Made by a program: the position numbers and the translations under genes
NCBI GenBank assembly: GCA_944381505.1
Contig: CALWLK010000057.1
Coordinates: 1 to 38,793, forward strand
From: an uncultured Lachnospiraceae bacterium
GTDB taxonomy: Bacteria; Bacillota; Clostridia; Lachnospirales; Lachnospiraceae
DNA: 38,793 bases
Reading direction: 5' to 3'
The notes under the pieces: generated by a model
What the model saw: the letters and a program-made list of their open reading frames with translations, nothing else
Told to the model about the DNA's origin: nothing
The model's database searches: none
Shown here: positions 7,227-13,565 of the stretch, in pieces
Numbering within the stretch: position 1 is the first letter of the stretch
Layout: every line of letters starts with the position of its first letter

Positions 7227-8437
7227 AACATATTCACAAAAAGTAAAATCAGCTCAAAAATTGCAAGTCCTACTGCCCCTCCGGCTATCCAAGATACATA
7301 CTTAATTCTCTTTGCCAATGACTCAACCGCAATATTAGAATTCTGTATTGCATCTGCAATATTTTTGTCTACTTCGTCCTTGTTTTTTGAAATTATAGTG
7401 AGAAGCTCTTTACTTCTTTTTTTATCTTCAATAAGCTGAAATGTATGTTCTTCAACATCTTTCCATATACTATCAATGTCACTTAAATGATATAGACCAT
7501 CTAATTTATTCTTATACTCTTTCAGACTACTGATGTCATGCGTATTTGAATCTATGTCTTTGCGCATTTTATCATCAACCAACATCAATTCATTCAGTTT
7601 ATTCGTATGAACACCACAATTTTTTTCCACATTTTTTATACGAAGCTGATAGTCTTTAACCTGTTCCCAGATTTCATCAACTTTCATCAAATGGTTAAGT
7701 GCAGATATTTTTTCCCTAAAAGCTTCCAGCTTTACAATTAAATTTCTACTGGTTATTGCATATACTTCTGCATCTGCAACGCTTTTATACAAAGCATTAA
7801 TAGATTGTTTATTTTCATCACCTGTCGTAGTAAGTATATCCAATTCTTTTTGGTGTATTTGGATGTCTTCACTTACCTTATCAATACTTGTCTTGATAAT
7901 ATTTAAATAATCCCATATATTGTCAATATCTTGCAAATGAGTATATCCTTCGAGTTTTTCTTTAAAATCCTTTAAAATTGTAACAATTTTCGAGATATTC
8001 TCTACACTTTTCTCTATTTCAACTTGATGCACGTCTAATTTGCTTTGTTGTTCAACAAGTGTATCTTGGTGTTGCTTTAATGTTCCTTGTTGCACTCTAA
8101 CATCATTACTTGTTTTTTCTATAGCTTTAAGATTACTTACAATGCTCGTTATATAGTCTTTATCAAGCGCATCAAGCGCGTTATATATCTCTCGAAATTC
8201 TTTAATGATTTTGTTGCTTGATGTATTAAGAACGATAAAATTCTTTTGAATACTTTCCAGTCTATTATTCAACTCATTTCCTGTAACTTTATGATCACCC
8301 AGTCCAAAAAAGAATCCCTCAGTTTGAACTTTTTCTATCTGAAGATCACCTTCTTCTTTTTCGGAGAACTCTTTTAATCGTTCCTTTGCTAAATTAAAAT
8401 TATGTCTTTTAATTTCTATCTCATTCATAGTATACAC
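7223..8437 (-). CDS. Tail-anchored coiled-coil protein with three internal repeats
   Basis: The 404-residue protein is mostly predicted helix and coiled coil, with one C-terminal membrane helix (~381-403), so the bulk should face the cytoplasm. A GLGDHKVTG segment (~45-53) precedes a helical stretch. Three repeats share the pattern L-x-x-[FY]-[KR]-x-K-[LI], then HL, then [IV]-D-x-IW. They lie at ~155-175, 237-257 and 305-325. No enzymatic motif is seen, so a scaffold or sensor role is a guess. GTG at 8437 is used as the start; the ATG three codons later has better spacing from upstream AGG. The gene begins 2 bases after the 136-residue gene stops and overlaps the AAA+ start by four bases. Confidence 0.8.
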   Translation of the reverse strand: MYTMNEIEIKRHNFNLAKERLKEFSEKEEGDLQIEKVQTEGFFFGLGDHKVTGNELNNRLESIQKNFIVLNTSSNKIIKEFREIYNALDALDKDYITSIVSNLKAIEKTSNDVRVQQGTLKQHQDTLVEQQSKLDVHQVEIEKSVENISKIVTILKDFKEKLEGYTHLQDIDNIWDYLNIIKTSIDKVSEDIQIHQKELDILTTTGDENKQSINALYKSVADAEVYAITSRNLIVKLEAFREKISALNHLMKVDEIWEQVKDYQLRIKNVEKNCGVHTNKLNELMLVDDKMRKDIDSNTHDISSLKEYKNKLDGLYHLSDIDSIWKDVEEHTFQLIEDKKRSKELLTIISKNKDEVDKNIADAIQNSNIAVESLAKRIKYVSWIAGGAVGLAIFELILLFVNML

Positions 8438-8439
8438 GC

Positions 8440-8850
8440 CTAACTAAATAAATTATCTATTTCGTTTGAAATTGAATCAAACTCTTTCATAACCGAATCA
8501 TTTCCGTTATCAATGTCAAAATTTCCAGTCTCTTTTTTCCCATTAGTGATATTTATTTTGGAAAAGTCATCGACAAAATCCTCCATAATATTACTGTACG
8601 CATCTTTCATTATTTCTCCAGCGACAGTATGCCTTTCAAATACAGCTTGTGCTCTTTCACTCTTAGATTGATACATATCTTCAACAACGCTTGAATTTGA
8701 AAAAGCCTTCTCCTCTTGAAGACTGTATTCACAATTTTTTTTCATTGATTTAAATGCAGTAGTATCATCCTTTAGCTTCTCATACAGAAAATATATAATT
8801 CCCACAGCCAAGGCGGCCGTCGAAGTATAAATAAATATTTTTTTCATCAT
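8440..8850 (-). CDS. Small membrane-anchored protein sharing a C-terminal motif with the HNH-like protein
   Basis: The 136-residue protein has an N-terminal membrane helix (~4-23) and a charged, helical remainder. Residues ~71-97 (ERH at 72-74, then IM, AY, NIMEDFV and DFS) closely match residues ~506-532 of the 567-residue neighbour. The match continues loosely to both acidic C-termini. AAGGAG seven bases before ATG supports the start. It lies 11 bases after the 567-residue gene and 2 before the coiled-coil gene. The shared tail suggests that both proteins present the same docking element, perhaps to the AAA+ ATPase or the coiled-coil protein. It matches no named family I recognise. Confidence 0.78.
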   Translation of the reverse strand: MMKKIFIYTSTAALAVGIIYFLYEKLKDDTTAFKSMKKNCEYSLQEEKAFSNSSVVEDMYQSKSERAQAVFERHTVAGEIMKDAYSNIMEDFVDDFSKINITNGKKETGNFDIDNGNDSVMKEFDSISNEIDNLFS

Positions 8851-8861
8851 CTTTCTTCTCC

Positions 8862-10565
8862 TTAAACTAAACCTCCAATTAAATCATTTAAATCATCACT
8901 TTCCCTATCTATCTCTTTGTTGATTCTTACATCTTTTTCATCAATTATAAGCGATGTATTTGCATTTTCAGAAAACTCGCTAACAAAGTCTTCCATGATA
9001 TTTTCATATGCCCCGTTCATTATAGAAGCTGCACGCTTATGTCTTTCCAAAATATCAGCTTGACTTTTCACTTTATCCCTCTCAAGTAAATAGTCGCTTA
9101 CAATTTGAATTTGATGTTGTTTGGCGATAACTTGGTTCCCTTTTTCTATTACAGCTTCTTGCGCATCCGCTTTTTGTTTTTTTACAATCAATTTATCAAT
9201 AAGATTTATGATAACGGCACCAACAAGTCCACTAACTAAACTCGCCAGGAACATACCTATTATATTTGCCAAAGAACCCAACAAAGGCAATTGTATCTGC
9301 ATTCCAGGCACCGATAATAAAATCTTCTCAAACAGTTCGCCTAGGAAAATTGCACCACCCGAAAACAAACTGGCTGTAATTATCTTACCTACTTGTGCAA
9401 CTTTAATTGCAAAGGGTTTATTTATATTCCCCTTATCGGTAAGATATCTTACTGCATCTATCCAAGATGAAACTCCCTGCTTGATAAGGCTAGCCAGCCT
9501 TTTAAATGTACTTACAATCGGCCCGAAAATTTCAGTCACTACGGTTCCAACAGCAGAAGTAACTCCTGTATGTAAAATATTGTTTATTTTAGCAAAAAAC
9601 GATTTAATTGCCTCCTTCATTTCTTCTAGGAATTTTTTAAATGATTTCGCCTGACTCTTTAAAAATCTTACAAAACCATTCATAACTTCCTTAAGTAATG
9701 AAAATAATGCTGTTATTGCCATTTGCTTCAAAGCATCTTTTCCAGCTTTTTTCGTAGTCTCCTTAGCCACCCCTCTCACAATATCTTTATTGATTGCCTT
9801 TCTAGCTTCTTTATCGGCCTTTTTCATAAACTCATTATCTGCATCTAGTTTATCCTGTAAACGCTTGTTATTCTTCTCTTTCGCCTTTTGTTTTTCAACC
9901 TCAGACATATCTGATTCATCAATCTTTTTATTTGCTCGTTCAGTTTGCGCTCTAAGATCTTTTTCCCTTTGTTCTCTACTACTGAGATAGTCATCAACGC
10001 TTTTTTCCTTTTTGCTCTTATTTAAAGACTCATTTGTAGCTTTAAGGTTTTCATCTTTATTAGCAAGATCCCCTGTATTTATTCCCGCTTGCCTCCTACG
10101 TTGATTTTCATACAATTCTTTTCTGGAAACAACATGATCTAAATTTGCTTTATCATTTTGACTAAGTTTTTTTCCTGTATATTCATCTTTCAAATTGCCA
10201 GATTGTTGTTTTTCTTTCATGGCTTTGTTGGCCTTTTTGTATTTTGGGTCTTGCATTACCTTTTTTCCAGCTTCTTCATATGTTTCACCTTGATGCTCTC
10301 TCTCATATTTCTGATTTAAAGTTTCATTGGTCATATCTAAACCAATTTGCTTTCCGAATTGTTCCCAAACTTCATCCAGTATCACCTTTCCCAAAGCGTC
10401 CGGATTCCCGATTTTTTCTTTTTCTTCTTTCAAAAAATCAAAATCCGAGAATTCTTCTTCTAATTGACTTTGAAGTTTTTCCTCCAGTTCATCAAAATCA
10501 AATGATTCCGTCAACTCTTCATTATAATTTTCTTTCTTATTTAAAATAGCATTTTCCGTTGCCAT
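8862..10565 (-). CDS. Membrane protein with HNH/HNN-like motif
   Basis: The 567-residue protein has an acidic N-terminus, then at ~127-188 a pattern resembling HNH nucleases: YTGKKL, NLDHVVS (Asp143-His144), then ENLKATNESLNKSK with Asn173, Asn178 and Asn182. The zinc-binding cysteines found in many HNH enzymes are absent. A long Lys/Glu-rich helical region (~190-275) follows, then amphipathic and hydrophobic segments, with likely membrane helices at ~388-412 and ~427-456. The C-terminal ~60 residues hold the ERH...IMEDFV motif shared with the 136-residue neighbour. It is the first cassette gene, with AGAGGG ten bases before ATG, and starts 50 bases after the WYL gene ends. Nuclease activity is inferred from the motif only. 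Confidence 0.78.
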   Translation of the reverse strand: MATENAILNKKENYNEELTESFDFDELEEKLQSQLEEEFSDFDFLKEEKEKIGNPDALGKVILDEVWEQFGKQIGLDMTNETLNQKYEREHQGETYEEAGKKVMQDPKYKKANKAMKEKQQSGNLKDEYTGKKLSQNDKANLDHVVSRKELYENQRRRQAGINTGDLANKDENLKATNESLNKSKKEKSVDDYLSSREQREKDLRAQTERANKKIDESDMSEVEKQKAKEKNNKRLQDKLDADNEFMKKADKEARKAINKDIVRGVAKETTKKAGKDALKQMAITALFSLLKEVMNGFVRFLKSQAKSFKKFLEEMKEAIKSFFAKINNILHTGVTSAVGTVVTEIFGPIVSTFKRLASLIKQGVSSWIDAVRYLTDKGNINKPFAIKVAQVGKIITASLFSGGAIFLGELFEKILLSVPGMQIQLPLLGSLANIIGMFLASLVSGLVGAVIINLIDKLIVKKQKADAQEAVIEKGNQVIAKQHQIQIVSDYLLERDKVKSQADILERHKRAASIMNGAYENIMEDFVSEFSENANTSLIIDEKDVRINKEIDRESDDLNDLIGGLV

Positions 10566-10615
10566 AACATATATTCCCTCTATCTACAGTAAGCCCTTTT
10601 ATACTTTCCCTCTCC

Positions 10616-11557
10616 CTAATCGTTTATAAAGCCAACATATTCCCCCTGACTCCTCATCCACATCTCCAACCCCAATTCTCCGTACACCTCCACAGTCACG
10701 TCCCAGCTTCCGTCCTCTCGCCTGGTGGCCTTTGCCGTAGGCAGTCTGTCCAGCACCGCGTCTATATCAGGTCCTTTATATACAAAGCTCTTTTTCATGA
10801 GCTTACCGGTAAACATAAAAGGGATCCTTTTTCTGAATTCTCCCTCCTCAAACCTGTCCTTATAAGGAATATGAAAATGTTTTCCCGTGTCCTCAAAGCC
10901 CTCTATTCTGTCCACTCTGTAGACCGTGGGATAACCCGTATGCTTTATGTCCGCATCTCCCACATATGCAATCAGATAAAAATAATACTCCGAGCACATT
11001 ATTCCCAGAGGCTTTACCAAGGCAGCTGTGATCTCTCCGTTGGTCTTTTTGTATTTGAGCTTTAGGATTTGGCAGTTGTGTATACAGTTTCCCAGCTTCC
11101 AAATCACATCAGCCAAGTCCTTATGATGTCTCGGCTCCACATAATTAAACAGCTCGTTCCCTATAAGCTCCCTCATTATATTCCTGTCAGAATAGGGGAG
11201 ACACCTTTTGAGGAGTTTTTCGCATATCGCTGTCGCCTCCTTTTTTGACAGTGAGCGGCTGTCGAGGATAGTCTTTATCACTGCAAACATCTCGGCATTT
11301 CCGAGAAAATCCCCCTCGCTCTTTGTTAACTTAAATCCTCTTTCTTTTCTGTCATACCTTACGTCGGATATTCCTCCGCCTGAGGCGGCTCTGTCGGAGA
11401 GATACTCTCTTATCTCATCAATATCTCTCTGTATAGACCTCGGGTTTACGCCAAATTCGTCTGCCGCTTTTACCTTATTTACCACATCACCGGCAATCAG
11501 CCTGTCATATATCCTAAGTATCCTTCCCGCCTTATCTCTTCCCTCATACTCTCCCAT
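10616..11557 (-). CDS. WYL-domain transcriptional regulator
   Basis: The 313-residue protein has an N-terminal winged HTH (~10-55, with the pattern AADEFGVNPRSIQRDIDEIREYL) and a WYL domain at ~150-222. The core reads YYFYLIAY in place of WYLIAY, followed by YRVDRIEGF. A C-terminal extension (~235-313) is also typical. WYL proteins sense ligands, often nucleic acid or nucleotides, and several control phage-defence loci (BrxR and CapW are named examples). It sits 50 bases upstream of the AAA+ cassette on the same strand, but its base composition is less AT-rich than the cassette. It could be a resident gene or the cassette's own regulator. Confidence 0.9.
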   Translation of the reverse strand: MGEYEGRDKAGRILRIYDRLIAGDVVNKVKAADEFGVNPRSIQRDIDEIREYLSDRAASGGGISDVRYDRKERGFKLTKSEGDFLGNAEMFAVIKTILDSRSLSKKEATAICEKLLKRCLPYSDRNIMRELIGNELFNYVEPRHHKDLADVIWKLGNCIHNCQILKLKYKKTNGEITAALVKPLGIMCSEYYFYLIAYVGDADIKHTGYPTVYRVDRIEGFEDTGKHFHIPYKDRFEEGEFRKRIPFMFTGKLMKKSFVYKGPDIDAVLDRLPTAKATRREDGSWDVTVEVYGELGLEMWMRSQGEYVGFIND

Positions 11558-11663
11558 ATATGCATCGTTTTCCTTTGTTTTTTTAATTATCTTAAGCCAT
11601 TACAATGACACATAATGTCTTTCAAATAATTAATGCACTTTTTACGAACTATATATTGATAAG

Positions 11664-11692
11664 TATATATTTTTTGTTAGTTTTTGGCAATA
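11664..11692 (-). promoter_or_regulatory. Predicted promoter of the WYL gene
   Basis: On the minus strand, TTGCCA (11692-11687) and TATACT (11669-11664) are spaced by 17 bases, which fits a sigma-A promoter. It lies just over 100 bases upstream of the WYL ATG and may also drive the cassette behind it. Confidence 0.55.
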
Positions 11693-11702
11693 AAAATATA
11701 AT

Positions 11703-11724
11703 TTTGCAAGTATATCATTGCAAA
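11703..11724. promoter_or_regulatory. Second TTTGCAA-N8-TTGCAAA palindrome
   Basis: Both 7-base half-sites are identical to those in the core of the 32-bp palindrome at 5119-5140, with the same 8-base spacing; only the spacer differs. It sits 11 bases upstream of the predicted WYL -35 element. The likely reader is the XRE protein at 5199-5435, though this is inferred from the sequence match alone. Confidence 0.6.
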
Positions 11725-11798
11725 CCTTTTTATATCCGATATTGGAAATTCCCCATATCTTCCAAGCTTCCCAAAACCCCCGATAAATTAATTTCCTA

Positions 11799-11828
11799 TT
11801 GACAAATAAATTTCCTATATCTTATATT
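11799..11828 (+). promoter_or_regulatory. Predicted promoter of the PHP gene
   Basis: A consensus TTGACA (11799-11804) is followed after 18 bases by TATATT (11823-11828). The ATG is about 33 bases further on, with a GGGAG ribosome binding site between them. Confidence 0.65.
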
Positions 11829-11860
11829 TTAGATAAATTCAGCATGGGAGACGACTTCAG

Positions 11861-12484
11861 ATGTTTATAGATATGCATATGCACGAGAAAACTTTCTCCT
11901 CGGACAGTTTTCTCTCCCTTGACGAGATAGTGCGCGAGGCCAAAAAGAAGGGCCTTGACGCCGTATGTATAACGGATCACGACAGCATGGGCCTGAGAGA
12001 TGTGGCCGCAGCCTACACCGAGAGGACAGGTTATCCTGTTTTCGTCGGCATAGAGTTCTACTCCCTGCAGGGAGATATCCTTGCCTTCGGCATAGACCGG
12101 TATCCCAAGGAGAGGATAAGCGCTCAGGACTTTATAGATATGGTGAACGAGCAGGGTGGCATCACCATAAGCGCCCATCCCTTCCGAAATAACCGCAGGG
12201 GCCTTGAGGGGCATTTGGATATAGTCAAGGGCATCACAGCCATAGAGGTGTTAAACGGAAGCACGCTTCCCGACGCGACAAAGCTCGCCGAGGATTATTC
12301 CAAAAAGCTCTGCCTTCCCGCCACAGGCTCAAGCGATTGCCACGTCACCGAGAAGGTCGGTGTCTACGCCACCTACTTTCCCGACGAGATACATTCTATA
12401 AGAGATCTTGTGGAGGCGGTAAGATCGGGAAGGTGTAAGCCCGCCTACTACAAAGACGGCACTTACAAGATTTATGAATTCTGA
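11861..12484 (+). CDS. PHP-domain metal-dependent phosphoesterase
   Basis: The 207-residue protein is a compact PHP domain. Metal ligands are visible in order: MHMH (His6, His8), TDHD (Asp39, His40), Glu65, AHPFR (His106) and SSDCH (Asp159, His161). Related single-domain proteins hydrolyse phosphate esters such as nucleoside bisphosphates or histidinol phosphate; the substrate here cannot be told. At 207 residues it is shorter than the YciV/RNase AM group (about 280-290), lacking their insert. It is transcribed alone, with a consensus promoter and a strong terminator. Confidence 0.9.
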   Translation: MFIDMHMHEKTFSSDSFLSLDEIVREAKKKGLDAVCITDHDSMGLRDVAAAYTERTGYPVFVGIEFYSLQGDILAFGIDRYPKERISAQDFIDMVNEQGGITISAHPFRNNRRGLEGHLDIVKGITAIEVLNGSTLPDATKLAEDYSKKLCLPATGSSDCHVTEKVGVYATYFPDEIHSIRDLVEAVRSGRCKPAYYKDGTYKIYEF

Positions 12485-12490
12485 ATTTTT

Positions 12491-12525
12491 AAGGGCACGG
12501 CTCCTGTCAAAAAGCCCTGCCCTTT
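12491..12525. terminator. Intrinsic terminator shared by PHP and lipid kinase genes
   Basis: A 7-bp outer stem (AAGGGCA / TGCCCTT) with an inner GGCT / AGCC stem is followed on the plus strand by TATTTTTATTT. It begins 6 bases after the PHP stop. It also lies just beyond the end of the converging lipid kinase gene, with AATTTTTAAG-type sequence on the other side, so it may work in both directions. Confidence 0.8.
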
Positions 12526-12538
12526 ATTTTTATTTCTG

Positions 12539-13444
12539 TTATGCCTGTTCGCTTTGCCTTTCCCCTATCCGAAGCTTAAGCTTCTTTCCGGTCACCTTGG
12601 CCAGGCTCTCAAGATAGCTTCCCCCGTACTCACCGTCAAGGGTCCATGAAAGTTCCTCACCCTCAAAGAGAAAGCTCTTACCCTGCCTGTAGACAATAAG
12701 CGGCGAGTTGGTGTTTCCCGCCATTACGGAGTTCAGAAGCGTGCTCAGCTCCCCTATATTGGAGACCTTTCTCAAAAGCAGCATCTCAAACCTTCCGTCG
12801 TCAAGCCTCGTGTCCTTCCCGGCTACTGATTTCATCCCGGCAACGGACATGGAGTTAGTCACCATCCCCAGTATGAACTCCCCCTCTATGACCTCCGAGG
12901 AGTCCACCGTGATCCTCAACCTGTAGAGCTTGAACTCCGCCATGGACTTCGCCCCCTCCAGCACATAGGCGAGATAGCCGAAGGCGTTTTTTGCCTTCTG
13001 AGGCGTCTTGTAGGAGACGTCGGTAAAGAGCCCGAAGCCCGCCACGTAGACAAAATTCCTGCCGTTAAGGATCCCCGTGTCCGTCTCTATGATCTCGTCG
13101 GAGACGGAGGCCGACAGGGCCCTCTTGAAATCATGAGGGATGCCTATGCTCTTTGCAAAATCATTGGTAGTCCCCTCGGGGATATATCCGAAGGGCATGA
13201 GCAAGTCATTTTTTATCATGGCATTTGCAAGGAGATTTATCATCCCGTCCCCGCCCATACATACGATGTGAGAGTCTTCATTGCGGGCCGTCTCCAATAT
13301 CTCCCTGAGATCGTCGTCCTTCCTTGTAAAATATATCTCAGGCAGAAAGCCCTTCTCTGTAAAAAATCTCACTTCCTCTAAGAGCCTCTCCCCTGAAAGG
13401 CCCTTCCCGGCATGGGGATTCAATATGAGCGTAAGCTTTCGCAT
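12539..13444 (-). CDS. Diacylglycerol kinase-family lipid kinase
   Basis: The 301-residue protein is a DAGK-catalytic-domain lipid kinase of the DgkB/YegS type. It phosphorylates diacylglycerol or a related lipid at the inner membrane face. Motifs: NPHAGKG near the start (9-15), the nucleotide-binding GGDG (64-67), and EGTTNDFA (90-97); family members usually show GTxNDFA. After GGDG the common Thr is Met, a conservative oddity. The ribosome binding site GGAGGG, 7 bases before ATG, fixes the start. The flippase gene lies upstream on the same strand with about 100 bases between, so the two may be cotranscribed. Confidence 0.9.
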   Translation of the reverse strand: MRKLTLILNPHAGKGLSGERLLEEVRFFTEKGFLPEIYFTRKDDDLREILETARNEDSHIVCMGGDGMINLLANAMIKNDLLMPFGYIPEGTTNDFAKSIGIPHDFKRALSASVSDEIIETDTGILNGRNFVYVAGFGLFTDVSYKTPQKAKNAFGYLAYVLEGAKSMAEFKLYRLRITVDSSEVIEGEFILGMVTNSMSVAGMKSVAGKDTRLDDGRFEMLLLRKVSNIGELSTLLNSVMAGNTNSPLIVYRQGKSFLFEGEELSWTLDGEYGGSYLESLAKVTGKKLKLRIGERQSEQA

Positions 13445-13505
13445 CTCTGTCCCTCCTTTTCCTCCCGACTCTCGCTTTTGATGCCCGGCTCTTTTCCCTG
13501 AATTC

Positions 13506-13565
13506 CTGCTACATAAATTGAAGTCCTACTGCATGAATCGAAGTCCCGTTACATGAATCTGAGCA
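13506..13565 (-). repeat. Three degenerate 20-bp tandem repeats at the flippase 3' end
   Basis: Three imperfect copies of a 20-bp unit (pattern [AG]CAT[GA]AAT[TC][GT]A) begin at about 13511, 13531 and 13551. The third covers the last codons and stop of the flippase gene, so the others look like decayed duplications of that gene end. Confidence 0.5.

Larger units (their letters stand above)
11558..11860. other. Divergent regulatory region between WYL and PHP genes
   Basis: No gene is visible in these roughly 300 very AT-rich bases. They hold a WYL promoter (11664-11692), an XRE-type palindrome (11703-11724), a PHP promoter (11799-11828), and two ATTTCCTAT direct repeats (11791-11799 and 11810-11818). 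The repeats lie 19 bases apart, about two helical turns, and flank the -35 element of the PHP promoter. Confidence 0.6.

Noticed and set aside
6102-10565. Type VII secretion cluster (EccA-type AAA+)
   Set aside because: No EssC/EccC ATPase, no WXG100 proteins and no mycosin are present in the neighbourhood.
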